From positions 62,001 through 126,000 of the forward strand of contig CAJXSH010000002.1 of NCBI GenBank assembly GCA_913061005.1: 64,000 nt of DNA. Direction: 5' to 3'. This document shows, in pieces, positions 51,560 through 64,000 of this stretch. Made by a program: the position numbers and the translations under genes. Origin of the DNA: an uncultured Ectothiorhodospiraceae bacterium. GTDB taxonomy: Bacteria; Pseudomonadota; Gammaproteobacteria; Nitrococcales; Nitrococcaceae. The notes under the pieces were generated by a model. It was not told the DNA's origin and ran no database searches. It was given only the letters and a program-made list of their open reading frames with translations. The number at the start of each line of letters is the position of its first letter. Position 1 is the first letter of the stretch.

Positions 51560-53646
51560 GCCAAACCACCGCATCGCTGCTTTTTGAACTGGGCACCGAG
51601 GAGCTTCCCCCCGGGGCGCTGGACCGCCTCAGTGATGCCCTGGCCAGTGGCATTGTCGAAGGACTTGATCAGGCCGGCATCAGCCACGGCCGGGTACGCG
51701 CGCTGGGGGCCCCCCGGCGGCTTGCCGTGCACATCGACGAGGTCGCCGTCACCCAGCCGGACCGGGCGTTCGAGCGGCGCGGCCCGGCCGTGGCCGTCGC
51801 CTTTGACGAGCACAACAACCCGACCAGGGCGGCCGAGGGTTTTGCCCGGTCCAATCAGGTGAGCGTCGAGGCGCTTGAGCGGCTCGAAACCAGCGAGGGT
51901 GCATGGCTGGTCTATCGCGGGGTGGACACCGGCCAGGCGACGGCGGATCTGCTGCCGGCGATCATCCAGCGCGCCCTCGATGCCCTGCCCATCCCCAAAC
52001 GCATGCGCTGGGGGGATCAGTCCACCGAATTTGTCCGGCCGGTCCACTGGGTGGTGGCGCTGATGGATGACGCGGTGGTGCCCATGGAGATCTTCGGGGT
52101 TGCCAGCGACCGGCAGAGCCGGGGGCATCGCTTCCACCACCCGGATCCGGTGACCATCGCCCGGGCCGATGACTACGAGCAGGCCCTCTACCGCGCCCAT
52201 GTGGTGGTCGATCGCCACGAGCGACGCGAACAGATCCGTGAGGCGGTGCGGGGCGAAGGCGAGCGGCTTGGCGGCCGGGCGGTGATGGACGACGACCTGC
52301 TCGACGAGGTCACCGCCCTGGTGGAATGGCCCGTGGTGCTCTCCGGGAGCTTTGACGAGACCTTCCTGCGGGTGCCGCCCGAGGCGCTGATCTCGAGCAT
52401 GCAGGGCCATCAGCGGTATTTTCCGGTCCGCGATGCCGATGGACAGCTGCTCGCCCGGTTCATCACGATCGCCAATATCGAAAGCCGCGACCCGGCGCGG
52501 GTGATTGCCGGTAACGAGCGCGTGATCCGCCCGCGGCTCGCCGATGCGGCGTTTTTCTGGGATCTGGATCGCAAAAAACCCCTCTCGGACCGGCTCGATG
52601 GCCTGGAGCAGGTGATCTTTCAAAAGTCGCTGGGCAGCCTCGCGGACAAATCCCGCCGTGTCGCGGGCATCGCCCGGGCCTACGCCGAGCGCTTCGACAC
52701 CGATCCCGACACGGCCGCCCATGCCGCCACATTATCCCGGGCCGATCTGCTCACCGAAATGGTCGGCGAGTTTCCCGAGCTCCAGGGGGTGATGGGCCGC
52801 TATTATGCCCGCGAGCAGAACGAATCCCCCCGGGTGGCGGACGCCCTGGACGAGATCTACCGGCCCCGGTTTTCCGGCGATGCCATCGCCGGCTCACCAC
52901 TGGGCCAACTGCTTGCCGTCGCCGAGCGGGCGGATACGCTGATGGGCATTTTCGCCATCGGTAAAGCCCCCACCGGGGCCAAGGACCCGTTCGCCCTGCG
53001 ACGGGCCGCGGTGGGATTGATCCGCACCCTCATTGAGGGCGAGCACGCCATCAACCTGGCCGGGCTTCTGCGCGAGGCCGCGGCCTGGCAACCCGAGACA
53101 CTCGATGCCGAGGGCCATGTCGACGAAGTGGTGGGCTTTTGTCTGGACCGCATGCGGGCCATGGCGCTCGAAGCGGACTACGCCCCCGAGCTCTTCGAGG
53201 CAGTGCGCAGCGCCCTGGCGCCGACGGACATCGAGCCGCTTGATTTCCAGCGCCGGCTCGAAGCCTGCAGGGCCTTTGCCAGCCTGTCCGCCGCCGGCAG
53301 CCTGGCGGCGGCCAACAAACGCATCCGCAATATCCTGCGCAAGGCCGGGGACACCGGCGATGCCCCGGTGGATCCGGCGTTGCTGCGCGAACCCGCCGAG
53401 CGTGATTTGCACGAGGCGGTGCAAAGCCACACCGCGCCGGTGCAGGATCTCATCGAGCGCAGCGCCTACACCGAGGCCCTCGCTCGCCTGGCCGAGTTGC
53501 GTGCGCCGGTGGACCGGTTTTTTGATGATGTCATGGTGATGGCCGATGACGATGCGGTGCGCCATAACCGGCTCGCGCTGTTAGGGGCCCTGCAGTCGCT
53601 CTTCCTTGCCATCGCCGATGTCTCCGCCCTGCCGGAGCCGGGCTAG
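51556..53646 (+). CDS. glyS: Glycyl-tRNA synthetase beta subunit
   Basis: The protein has 696 residues (E. coli 689). The N-terminus [15 protein letters not shown] is diagnostic. [19 protein letters not shown] is near residue 155, an HD-like central domain follows, and the C-terminal DALRR-type anticodon-binding domain ([16 protein letters not shown]...[11 protein letters not shown]) ends the protein. It binds tRNA and is required with GlyQ. Confidence 0.97.
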
Positions 53647-53649
53647 CGC

Positions 53650-54209
53650 GTGGCGAGGGGATGTGTCCTGCTGGACCGCGACGGGGTCATCAATCATGAC
53701 TCGCCGGATTACATCCTGTCTGCGGCGCAGTGGCGACCCATCGACGGGAGCCTCGAGGCCATTGCCGCGTTGAATGCCGCGGGGTTGACGGTGGCGGTTT
53801 GCAGCAACCAGTCGGCGGTGGGCCGGGGCATGCTGGCCCCGGCAACCCTGCAGGCCATCCATGAACGGATGCATCAGGCGCTGGCGGCGGTGGGCGGTCA
53901 TCTGGATGGCGTTTTCGTCTGCCCCCACGCACCGGCGGCCGATTGCCGCTGCCGAAAACCCCGCCCGGGGCTTTTGCAGCAGGCGCTCGAGCAGTTCGAC
54001 TGCGCGCCCGAGCGGGCGTTGATGATCGGTGACAGCCGGCGCGATCTGATCGCCGCCGAGCGATCGGGGGTGGAGGGATGGCTGGTGAAAACCGGCAACG
54101 GCGCCGCCCTGGCGGATGAACTGGGCCCGGCCACGCCGGTCTATCCCGATCTTGCCGCGGCGGTCCCGGCGATCCTCCGCCGACTGCCCGCCACCCACGG
54201 AGTGGCGCC

Positions 54210-54213
<4 letters not shown>
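53650..54213 (+). CDS. gmhB: D-glycero-beta-D-manno-heptose-1,7-bisphosphate 7-phosphatase
   Basis: The protein has 187 residues of the HAD superfamily. The catalytic DxD is in LLDRDGVINHD at residue 8, CSNQSAVGRG near 52, the zinc ligands in CPHAPAADCRCRKPRPG near 97, and MIGDSRRDL near 128. It makes the heptose precursor of lipopolysaccharide inner core, fitting a Gram-negative envelope. It uses a GTG start, 3 bases after glyS, and overlaps plsC by 4 bases. Confidence 0.94.
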
Positions 54214-57406
<3,193 letters not shown>

Positions 57407-57421
57407 TTACACAACCCCCTG

Positions 57422-57427
57422 ATTATA
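57422..57427 (-). promoter_or_regulatory. -10 element of a gyrB promoter
   Basis: On the minus strand the hexamer is a perfect TATAAT (GGGTATAATCAGG), 27 bases before the gyrB ATG, in the 64-base recF-gyrB gap. No good -35 is at 16-18 bases, so strength is uncertain. gyrB may also be read from recF. Confidence 0.5.
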
Positions 57428-57458
57428 CCCGATCTGTAGGGGGGTACGTCGAAAGGCT

Positions 57459-58544
57459 TTAAACCGCTGTCACGCGGCCTTGTTCCACGTGGAACCATTG
57501 CCCGTGCGCCTCAAGGGGCAGCTGGGTGGCATCAATCGCTGTGACAAAGCACTGAGCCGGGGTGCACAAAAGATAATCCAGCAACGCCCGGCGGTGTCCC
57601 GCATCCAGCTCGGCCGGCAGATCGTCGAGCAAAAGCACGGGACGCCCTGCGCCCTGCTCGCCCCATAATTCCGTCAACGCCAGGCGCATGGCCGTCACCA
57701 ACAGCTTTTGCTGTCCCCGACTGAGTTGGGCGGTGGCATCGACCCCGTCGGCCAGCACCCGCAGATCCGCCCGGTGGGGCCCGTAAAGCCCGTGGCCCTG
57801 GGCCAGCTCCCGATCGCGATGGGTATCGAGTATGTCATCCAGGCCGCTGCCGTCGGGCCATCCGGATCGCAGCCGCCATTCGATGGATCGGTCGGGTAGC
57901 CACTGCTGCCAGAGTTTCTGGCAGACCGGCTCAAGTTTGGCGAGAAACGCCCGGCGCTGATCGTCCACCCGCTTGCCCGCCTCGGCCATCTCCGGTTCCC
58001 AGGTTGCCGAGAGCTGGCGGTTACCGGTTTTCAACGCCGCATTGCGTTGCTGCAGGGCCCGTCGGTACCGCCGCCAGTCGGCTCGATACCCCGGTTTCAC
58101 GTGGAACACACCCCAGTTCAGAAAGGCCCGACGCCCGTCCGGCCCGTCGGTCAGAAGCCGTTGGACCTCGGTATTCACCACTTGAATGGGCAGCAGCCAG
58201 GCGGACTCCGATAACGCCCGGGTATCCGCACCATTCAGTCGGACCCGGGTCTCGCCTTGTTGATGCTGAACGCCCAGGCGATACCCCTGTCCCTGCGCCC
58301 GGATCCGGCCGTTGACGACCGCGGCGTCCTGGCCGTTGGCGATCACTCGGGCCGTCCGGTGGGTGACGAAACTCCGCGCCCGGGCAAGAAAATAGATCGC
58401 CTCGATCAGGCTGGTCTTGCCCGCCGCATTGTCGCCATGGATGAGATTCAGGCCGGGGTCGGGGTCGATCGATCCCGGGGCCAGGCCCCGAAAACCTGTC
58501 CAGCCCAACCGCTCCAGGCCATCGGCGTCCGCCGGTTGCGTCAT
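57459..58544 (-). CDS. recF: DNA replication and repair protein RecF
   Basis: The protein has 361 residues, an SMC/ABC-like ATPase that helps load RecA at gaps. Walker A is IHGDNAAGKTSLIEAIYFLA near residue 34, the signature LSRGQQKLLVTAMRLAL near 277 and Walker B VLLLDDLPAELD near 306. The ATG is 3 bases from the dnaN stop. Confidence 0.96.
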   Translation of the reverse strand: MTQPADADGLERLGWTGFRGLAPGSIDPDPGLNLIHGDNAAGKTSLIEAIYFLARARSFVTHRTARVIANGQDAAVVNGRIRAQGQGYRLGVQHQQGETRVRLNGADTRALSESAWLLPIQVVNTEVQRLLTDGPDGRRAFLNWGVFHVKPGYRADWRRYRRALQQRNAALKTGNRQLSATWEPEMAEAGKRVDDQRRAFLAKLEPVCQKLWQQWLPDRSIEWRLRSGWPDGSGLDDILDTHRDRELAQGHGLYGPHRADLRVLADGVDATAQLSRGQQKLLVTAMRLALTELWGEQGAGRPVLLLDDLPAELDAGHRRALLDYLLCTPAQCFVTAIDATQLPLEAHGQWFHVEQGRVTAV

Positions 58545-58547
58545 GCA

Positions 58548-59648
58548 CTAAAGCCGCATGGGCATCACAACGTAGCGGGCGTCACGCTGGGATTCGCCGA
58601 TGATCAATGCACTGCTGTTTGCATCCCGGACATGGATATGGACGGTCGCATCGTCGATGGCCGCCAGTGCATCAAGGACATAACTGGCATTGAAGCCAAC
58701 CTCCATGGCCTCGCCGCTGAACGTGGCGGGTATTTCTTCCACCGCCTCTTCCTGTTCGGGATTGTTGCTTTGTATGCGCATCTGCTCGGCTTCAAAACCA
58801 AAGCGCACGCCCCGATACTTTTCATTGGACAGGATCGAGGCGCGTACCAGCGCCTTGCGCAAGGTCTCGCGGTCCACCACCGCATGCGGGCCGTCCTCGT
58901 CCGGGATGACCCGCTGGTAATCCGGAAACCGTCCGTCGATGAGCTTGGAGGTAAATCGGATATCCGGGAGAACCACCTGGACATGGCTACTGCCCAGGGT
59001 CACCGAGACCGTGTCATCACTGTCCCCGAGAAGCCGCAACATCTCCTGCACACCCTTGCGAGGGATGATGACCTGGGTCGGTGTGTCGATCTGAAGATCC
59101 GGCGAGAGGGCCGCGAGCGCCAGCCGGTGCCCGTCGGTGGCCACGGCCCGCAGCTTCTGAGGCTCCATCTCGAACAACAGACCGTTGAGGTAATAGCGCA
59201 CATCCTGCAGCGCCATTGCAAAATGGGTCTTCTCGACAATCCAACGCAGATCGGACTGGGGCAGGGCCACGGTCTGGGCCGCTTCGATCGCATCGGTCAC
59301 CGGGAAATCTTCCGCCGGCAGGGGCGCCAGCGTGAACCGGCTCCGCCCCGCGGTCACCAGCACCCGCTCCTGCTCCATGGCGAGATTGACGTGCGCGTCT
59401 TCGGGAAGGTTGCGGACGATGTCCATCAATTTGCGCGCCGGGACGGTCAGCCGGCCGGGCTGTCCACCAGCAAGATCGATTTCGGCGCGCAGCTCGACCT
59501 CAAGATCGGTGGCGGTGAGTGCCAGGCGCTCATCGGTCTTCTCCAACAGGACATTGGCCAGTACCGGCAGGGTCTGCCGACGCTCGACCACCCCGATGAT
59601 GGATTGTAGCGGCTTGAGCAGGTCATCCCGGGTGATTTCAAACTGCAT
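58548..59648 (-). CDS. dnaN: DNA polymerase III beta sliding clamp
   Basis: The protein has 366 residues (E. coli 366). Three repeats of the clamp fold are present; conserved segments are MQFEITRDDLLKPLQSIIGV at the N-terminus, PARKLMDIVRNLPED near 75, AVATDGHRLALA near 170 and the C-terminal YVVMPMRL. It tethers polymerase III and binds partner clamp motifs. It lies downstream of dnaA after a 219-base spacer with DnaA-box sequence. Confidence 0.98.
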   Translation of the reverse strand: MQFEITRDDLLKPLQSIIGVVERRQTLPVLANVLLEKTDERLALTATDLEVELRAEIDLAGGQPGRLTVPARKLMDIVRNLPEDAHVNLAMEQERVLVTAGRSRFTLAPLPAEDFPVTDAIEAAQTVALPQSDLRWIVEKTHFAMALQDVRYYLNGLLFEMEPQKLRAVATDGHRLALAALSPDLQIDTPTQVIIPRKGVQEMLRLLGDSDDTVSVTLGSSHVQVVLPDIRFTSKLIDGRFPDYQRVIPDEDGPHAVVDRETLRKALVRASILSNEKYRGVRFGFEAEQMRIQSNNPEQEEAVEEIPATFSGEAMEVGFNASYVLDALAAIDDATVHIHVRDANSSALIIGESQRDARYVVMPMRL

Positions 59649-59867
59649 GATCGGTCCTGTTGTTCTCTTAATGACTAGAGAGTTTGTATTAAAGCCAGTT
59701 GTAGTAGCAAGGCCAGCCGAAAGTCGGGGAAAGCATCCTTAACTACCTGTTTTCATTGATTAAAAACCGCTTTAAAACCTGTGTATGACGCCCGCTTTTC
59801 GTGGTGGTATCCACTGGACAACCTGTGGACGAATTGCCGGTGGCTGAATGCCCACAACTTATCCACA
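59649..59867. other. Putative replication origin region (dnaA-dnaN spacer)
   Basis: This 219-base spacer is clearly more AT-rich than its surroundings, with runs such as TTTCATTGATTAAAAACC and TTTAAAACC at 59750-59780. It holds one perfect DnaA box (TTATCCACA at 59859-59867) and three 7-of-9 matches: TCATACACA (minus, 59780-59788), GTATCCACT (59807-59815) and TCGTCCACA (minus, 59824-59832). The other spacer beside dnaA (61212-61426) has no box. Box density is modest, so this could be a dnaN/dnaA regulatory region rather than the main origin. Confidence 0.45.
59859..59867 (+). promoter_or_regulatory. Consensus DnaA box
   Basis: TTATCCACA is the exact consensus 9-mer, ending immediately before the dnaA stop codon at 59868-59870 (minus strand). 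Confidence 0.8.
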
Positions 59868-61211
59868 TCATGATGACAGGGTTCTCGACAGGTTGTGGTA
59901 ATCCTCGTCAAACCGGCTGTCCGACTCGCGCAGGCTCTGGACCTTTCGACAGGCATGCAGCACGGTCGTGTGGTCACGCCCGCCAAAGGCATCCCCGATC
60001 TCGGGCAGGCTGTGGCTGGTCAATTCCTTGGCCAGGGCCATGGCCATCTGCCGCGGTCGGGCAATGGAGCGGCTGCGACGTTTGGATAACAGATCGGCAA
60101 CGCGGATTTTGTAATACTCGGCGACGGTCTTCTGGATGTTCTCGGTGGTCACCAGCTTGTCCTGCAGCGCGAGCAAATCGCGCAGGGCCGCTTTGGTGAA
60201 CTCGACGGTGATCGGCGCGCCGGTGAAGTGGGCGTTGGCAATGACCCGGCGCAGCGCCCCCTCGAGCTCACGGATGTTCGAGCGAATGCGCTTGGCAATG
60301 AAAAACGCCACCTCCGGTGGGATGTCCATCCCCGCCTGCGTCGCCTTGCTCATGAGGATGGCCACCCGGGTTTCCAGCTCCGGGGGCTCGATGGCAATGG
60401 TCAGCCCCCAGCCAAACCGGGATTTGAGCCGTTCTTCGAGCCCGTTGACCTCTTTGGGGTAACGATCGCAGCTCATCACCACTTGCTGGTGGCCTTCGAG
60501 CAGCGCATTGAAGGTATGGAAAAACTCCTCCTGCGACCGCTCTTTACCGGCAAAGAACTGAATATCGTCGATTAAAAGCGCGTCCACGCCGCGATAGTGG
60601 CGTTTGAATTCGTTAATGGCGTTGTGCTGCAACGCCTTGATCATATCGGCGACAAACCGCTCGGAATGCAGATAGAGCACCCGGGCGTCGGGTTTATGGG
60701 CGAGCAGCGCGTTGCCAATGGCATGCATGAGATGGGTCTTGCCCAGCCCGACGCCGCCATAGATGAAAAGCGGGTTGTAGGCACTCCCCGGGTTGTCCAC
60801 CACCTGCAGGCTCGCCGCCCGGGCCAGCTGGTTGGACTTGCCCTCGACAAAACTGTCGAAGGTGAAATCGGCATTCAGATTGGCATTGTGGGGCGTGCTC
60901 GCCGGCGCACTGCGCCGCCCGGCGACGGTTTCGGCCGACTCGGTGCTGCCCGAACCCGTGTGGGCTGCGCCACCGCCGACATCCAGCACAAGCCGTGGCG
61001 GCGAAGCCGGGCGCAGGGTCTCGAGCAGCTCGGCGATGCGCGGGGCAAAGTGGGTCTGTACCCAGTCCATGACGTAGCGGTTGGGCGCCAGCAAGCGCAG
61101 GGCGTCTTCCGACTCTTCGGCTTGCAACGGCCGGATCCAGGTATTGAGCTGCTGGTCCGGGATTTCCCTTTCCAGATGCGTCAGGCAGCCTTTCCAGAGT
61201 TGGTCGGCCAA
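59868..61211 (-). CDS. dnaA: Chromosomal replication initiator DnaA
   Basis: The protein has 447 residues. Domain I ([21 protein letters not shown]) binds DnaB/DiaA; a variable linker follows; the AAA+ domain begins at [18 protein letters not shown] with Walker [17 protein letters not shown] and Walker [15 protein letters not shown]. The DNA-binding domain ends with the signature [15 protein letters not shown]. The start is a TTG at 61211 preceded by GGAGG at a 7-base spacing; a longer frame to 61364 has no homology. Dnan and recF follow on the same strand. Confidence 0.97.
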   Translation of the reverse strand: MADQLWKGCLTHLEREIPDQQLNTWIRPLQAEESEDALRLLAPNRYVMDWVQTHFAPRIAELLETLRPASPPRLVLDVGGGAAHTGSGSTESAETVAGRRSAPASTPHNANLNADFTFDSFVEGKSNQLARAASLQVVDNPGSAYNPLFIYGGVGLGKTHLMHAIGNALLAHKPDARVLYLHSERFVADMIKALQHNAINEFKRHYRGVDALLIDDIQFFAGKERSQEEFFHTFNALLEGHQQVVMSCDRYPKEVNGLEERLKSRFGWGLTIAIEPPELETRVAILMSKATQAGMDIPPEVAFFIAKRIRSNIRELEGALRRVIANAHFTGAPITVEFTKAALRDLLALQDKLVTTENIQKTVAEYYKIRVADLLSKRRSRSIARPRQMAMALAKELTSHSLPEIGDAFGGRDHTTVLHACRKVQSLRESDSRFDEDYHNLSRTLSS

Positions 61212-61350
61212 GCTTGAACCTCCAGGCGCCGGGGCGTGGATCCTTCCAGCACACCGCGGGAATGATGTCAGATCGCTGAGTCTAGTACCTGACCCGGACG
61301 CATACCAGTCCAGCGTCGAGGGTGAGGGTGAGGGCCATCCCCCGCGAGCA

Positions 61351-61380
61351 TTGACACTAGCCAAGTCGCCGCCTTATTTT
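61351..61380 (+). promoter_or_regulatory. Promoter of rpmH-rnpA
   Basis: A perfect -35 TTGACA (61351-61356) and TATTTT (61375-61380, 4 of 6) are 18 bases apart, 47 bases before the rpmH ATG. The rest of the 215-base dnaA-rpmH spacer holds the dnaA ribosome-binding site and short GAGGGT repeats, but no DnaA box. Confidence 0.65.
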
Positions 61381-61426
61381 AGCGGGCTGTTTTCCTTAAC
61401 GATCGACGAACACAGGCACGACGGCC

Positions 61427-61561
61427 ATGAAGCGGACATTCCAACCCAGCGTCATCAAACGCAAGCGCACACACGGCTTTCGGGCCCGGATGGCGACTCG
61501 CAACGGTCGCAAGGTGCTCGCCCGCCGGCGTGCCAAGGGTCGGGCTCGGCTCACGCCCTGA
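61427..61561 (+). CDS. rpmH: 50S ribosomal protein L34
   Basis: This is a 44-residue, very basic protein beginning [19 protein letters not shown] and continuing [19 protein letters not shown], the full-length L34 signature. It is the first gene of the rpmH-rnpA-yidD-yidC-mnmE set. It was found by translation because of its small size. Confidence 0.98.
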   Translation: MKRTFQPSVIKRKRTHGFRARMATRNGRKVLARRRAKGRARLTP

Positions 61562-61584
61562 GCGCCGATGTGGCTTGTGGCGCC

Positions 61585-61944
61585 GTGGACGCGGGGTTTC
61601 CTCGCCAGGCCCGGCTGACTCGACCCGCCCAGTTCCGGGCGGTCTTCGCCGGTGCGCGGCGCTATCGTAACCGCTACTTCACGATCCTGGTACGGCCCGA
61701 CCCGGCGCTGGCTGGCGCCCGGCTGGGGATGGCGATCCCCAAAAAGCTGGCGCCCAGGGCGACGGACCGCAATCGGATAAAGCGGTTGATCCGCGAGCGT
61801 TTCCGCCATTCAAGGTGGCAGCTGGGCGGTTTGGATGCGGTTGTGATGATCCGGTCCATCGCCTGTCACACGGACAATGCGATACTAATGGCTGCTTTGG
61901 ACGACCTCTGGCAACGGATATCCGACCCATGCGCCGAATCCTGA
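61585..61944 (+). CDS. rnpA: Ribonuclease P protein component
   Basis: The protein has about 119 residues and assists the RNase P RNA in tRNA 5' maturation. FPRQARLTRPAQFRAVFAGARR is the conserved N-terminal block in two parts, and the RNR motif is in ATDRNRIKRLIRERFR near residue 58. Start is uncertain: GTG at 61585 gives MDAGFPRQARL, close to other RnpA N-termini; GTG at 61570 would add five residues. It begins about 23 bases after rpmH and overlaps yidD by 16 bases. Confidence 0.92.
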   Translation: MDAGFPRQARLTRPAQFRAVFAGARRYRNRYFTILVRPDPALAGARLGMAIPKKLAPRATDRNRIKRLIRERFRHSRWQLGGLDAVVMIRSIACHTDNAILMAALDDLWQRISDPCAES

Positions 61945-62165
61945 TCACACTGCTTCGCGCCTACCGCTACTGTGTCAGCCCGCTGTTCGGCCCCTGCTGC
62001 CGGTTTCACCCGAGTTGCTCGTGTTACGCCATCGAGGCGGTGGAACGGCACGGCGCGCTGCGGGGCAGTCTCTACGCTGTATGGCGCCTATTGCGCTGCA
62101 ACCCATTGAGCCCCGGCGGCATTGATCCTGTGCCGGGCACCGATACTGCGAGTCGCCACTCATGA
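61929..62165 (+). CDS. yidD: Membrane protein insertion efficiency factor YidD
   Basis: The protein has 78 residues. ILITLLRAYRYCVSPLFG, CCRFHPSCSCYAIEAV and GSLYAVWRLLRCNPLSPGGIDPV (in parts) are diagnostic of the YidD family. It is a small amphipathic, cysteine-rich inner-membrane-associated protein working with YidC. The ATG lies inside the rnpA end, and the stop overlaps the yidC ATG. Confidence 0.96.
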   Translation: MRRILITLLRAYRYCVSPLFGPCCRFHPSCSCYAIEAVERHGALRGSLYAVWRLLRCNPLSPGGIDPVPGTDTASRHS

Positions 62166-63838
62166 TGGAAACCCAGCGAATGTTTCTGTTCGTCGCCCTG
62201 GCGCTGGTCATGCTGCTGATCTGGAGTGCCTGGCAACAGGACTACGGCCCGCAGAACGCCGCGGTCGAGCCCGCCCCCCAGGCCGAGAGCGAGGCCCCGG
62301 CGACCGCGCAGAGCCCGGCAGCGCCCGGGGCCGAATCGCCGGTGCCCGAGGCCGGTGGCGACGACCGCACACCGGTGGGTGAATCGGCCCAGGCGGCCGC
62401 CACGGCGCAGACCGACGTTATCCGCGTGCAGACGGACCTGCTTGACGTGCGGATTCCGCTGGCCGGGGGCAATGTCACATCGGCCCGGTTGCTCGACCAC
62501 ACGGTCTCCGAGTCCGATCCAACGCCTTTCCAGTTGATGGCCCCGGCCGATCCGCTTTTCATGGCCCAGACCGGGCTGGTGGGCGATGGCGTTGACGCCC
62601 CCGATCATCAGGCCCGTTGGCAGGCCGAGGCCGGGGAATACGTCCTCGAAGGGGATGCCGATCGTCTGACGGTGCCGCTTCGCTGGCAGTCGCCCACCGG
62701 GGTGGTCATCACCCGGCGGTACATCTTCGAGCGAGACAGCTACGTGGTCCGCGTGGTGCACGAAGTCACCAACCCCACCGATACCCCCTGGCGGGGCTAT
62801 CAGTACAACCAGCTGCGTCGCAGCGCGCAGACCGAGGGCCCGGGCTTTCTGGGCGCGGCCAGTTACACCGGCGGTGTGATCTACAGCCCCGAAGATAAGT
62901 ACAACAAGATCAGCTTTGGCGATATGGAAGACGAGGACCTCTCGCGGGATATCGACAACGGCTGGCTGGCCATGATCCAGCATTATTTCCTCGCCGCCTG
63001 GGTGCCGCCTCGCGACGAGAACCTGCGCTACTACTCGCGGGTGAGCAACGGCGAATACATCCTCGGCCAGAGTTCACCCTGGCAGACCGCCGCCAGTGGC
63101 GAGCAGGTGGTTTTCGAGAACCGCCTTTTCGTCGGCCCCAAAGAGCAGGATCGGCTGGATGCCATCGCCGAGGGCCTGGAGCTCACCGTCGACTACGGCT
63201 GGCTGACCATCATCTCCAAGCCGCTATTCATCGCCCTGGACTGGATCCACGGCGTGGTCGGCAACTGGGGCTGGTCGATCATCCTGCTGACCTTCGGGAT
63301 CAAGCTGGTTTTCTACAAGCTCTCCGAGACCAGCTATCGCTCGATGGCACGGATGCGCAAGCTCCAGCCCGAGATGCAGAAGCTGCGCGAGCGCTACAGC
63401 GATGACAAGCAGCAGATGAACCAGGAGCTCATGCAGCTCTACAAAAAGGAAAAGGTCAATCCGCTGGGTGGCTGTCTGCCCATCCTCATCCAGATCCCGG
63501 TGTTCATCGCGCTGTACTGGGTGCTGCTCGAAAGCGTCGAGCTGCGCCAGGCGCCGTGGGTGCTCTGGATCCAGGATCTGTCGGTGCGGGATCCGTTCTA
63601 CGTGCTGCCATTGCTCATGGGGCTGACCATGTTCCTGCAGCAAAAGCTCAACCCCGCCCCCATGGACCCCATCCAGCAGAAGATCATGATGGGCCTGCCG
63701 GTGGTGTTCACCGTGTTCTTTATGTTCTTCCCGGCCGGGCTGGTGCTCTACTGGGTGACCAACAACACGCTCTCGATCCTGCAGCAGTGGGTGATCACCC
63801 GCCGCATCGAGGCGGACGGCAAGAAGGCGAATGCCTGA
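62162..63838 (+). CDS. yidC: Membrane protein insertase YidC
   Basis: The protein has 558 residues. It has an N-terminal transmembrane helix (FLFVALALVMLLIWSAW), an Ala/Pro/Glu-rich low-complexity stretch (about 25-85), the large periplasmic beta-supersandwich domain of Gram-negative YidC, and the conserved C-terminal membrane core. The core begins with KPLFIALDWIHGVVGNWGWS and includes the KKEKVNPLGGCLPILIQIP hydrophilic groove region and LYWVTNNTLSILQQW. It inserts inner-membrane proteins alone or with Sec. It overlaps yidD by 4 bases and mnmE by 8. Confidence 0.97.
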   Translation: MMETQRMFLFVALALVMLLIWSAWQQDYGPQNAAVEPAPQAESEAPATAQSPAAPGAESPVPEAGGDDRTPVGESAQAAATAQTDVIRVQTDLLDVRIPLAGGNVTSARLLDHTVSESDPTPFQLMAPADPLFMAQTGLVGDGVDAPDHQARWQAEAGEYVLEGDADRLTVPLRWQSPTGVVITRRYIFERDSYVVRVVHEVTNPTDTPWRGYQYNQLRRSAQTEGPGFLGAASYTGGVIYSPEDKYNKISFGDMEDEDLSRDIDNGWLAMIQHYFLAAWVPPRDENLRYYSRVSNGEYILGQSSPWQTAASGEQVVFENRLFVGPKEQDRLDAIAEGLELTVDYGWLTIISKPLFIALDWIHGVVGNWGWSIILLTFGIKLVFYKLSETSYRSMARMRKLQPEMQKLRERYSDDKQQMNQELMQLYKKEKVNPLGGCLPILIQIPVFIALYWVLLESVELRQAPWVLWIQDLSVRDPFYVLPLLMGLTMFLQQKLNPAPMDPIQQKIMMGLPVVFTVFFMFFPAGLVLYWVTNNTLSILQQWVITRRIEADGKKANA

Positions 63839-64000
63839 CGGGACGATCTGTGCGATCGCAACGCCTCCGGGCCGTGGCGGCATCGGGGTGATTCGGGTCT
63901 CCGGCGAGGCGGCTGGGGATTGCCTCACCGGGCTCGCCGGCCGCCTGCCCGAACCGCGCACCGCAAGCCTTCGCACCTTTCGCGATGCCGATGGCGAACC
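63831..64000 (+). CDS. mnmE: tRNA modification GTPase MnmE, N-terminal fragment (runs off window)
   Basis: The first 56 residues are present. MPDGTICAIATPPGRGGIGV followed by IRVSGEAA is the conserved N-terminal tetrahydrofolate-binding domain start of MnmE (TrmE). The GTPase domain lies beyond the window. With MnmG it makes the cmnm5 modification of wobble uridine in tRNA. The ATG overlaps the yidC stop by 8 bases. Confidence 0.95.
   Translation, partial: MPDGTICAIATPPGRGGIGVIRVSGEAAGDCLTGLAGRLPEPRTASLRTFRDADGE

Noticed and set aside
61212-61426. dnaA-rpmH spacer as the origin
   Set aside because: No TTATCCACA-like box on either strand and only a short AT-rich part that is explained by the rpmH promoter.

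Overview
This is a dense, GC-rich stretch of bacterial chromosome made almost entirely of housekeeping genes, ending at the replication origin neighbourhood (gyrB-recF-dnaN-dnaA on the minus strand facing rpmH-rnpA-yidD-yidC-mnmE on the plus strand). Several conserved gene orders point to Gammaproteobacteria: argH / algR-like / hemCDXY, lptM-lysA-dapF-DUF484-xerC, hslVU-DUF971-ubiEJB, secB-gpsA-trmL, glnA-glnL-glnG with sigma54/NtrC control, and glyQS-gmhB-plsC. The compact layout, high GC and A/P/E-rich acidic linkers fit a streamlined Ectothiorhodospiraceae or Spiribacter-type halophile, but that placement is an inference. I saw no tRNA, rRNA, insertion sequence, prophage or CRISPR array. 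No gap between genes exceeds about 260 bases.

Layout. 1-4824: molybdenum cofactor block. A beta-propeller (BNR) protein tail, YqeC-like protein, MoaD/ThiS-like carrier, MobA and MoeA are on the plus strand; DUF6494, MoaA and MoaE are on the minus strand. 4911-8858: a TPR protein with a decayed P-loop domain, a BirA/LplA-fold protein and aerobic coproporphyrinogen oxidase HemF. 9101-24938: a long central-carbon run of pyruvate dehydrogenase E1, E2 and a lipoyl-E3 fusion, an atypical KAS III-like protein, a giant NAD-glutamate dehydrogenase, an esterase, a malic enzyme with a phosphotransacetylase-like domain, and a quinone oxidoreductase. 24918-29805 (minus): hemY, hemX, hemD, hemC and a LytTR regulator whose receiver domain has lost its phosphoacceptor. 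29973-41306: argH, a carboxylesterase, the lysine/XerC cluster, the HslVU protease and the ubiquinone genes ubiE-ubiJ-ubiB. 41321-45816: CtpA and EnvC (minus), then rhodanese, SecB and GpsA (plus). 45822-50389 (minus): trmL, glnG, glnL and glnA. 50651-54980: glyQS, gmhB and plsC. 54977-64000: the origin region.

Most genes overlap or nearly touch the next gene by ATGA or GTGA junctions. All six convergent junctions are 21 bases or less. The best readable regulation is nitrogen control: glnA and glnLG each carry a -24/-12 element and an NtrC palindrome at exactly the same spacing, with a strong glnA terminator between them.

The least explained parts are the algR-like gene without a neighbouring kinase gene, the KAS III-like protein without its His/Asn dyad, and the mixture of BNR propeller, YqeC, MoaD-like protein, DUF6494, pseudo-ATPase TPR protein and BirA-like protein around the Moco genes. 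These are the best candidates for undescribed biology.
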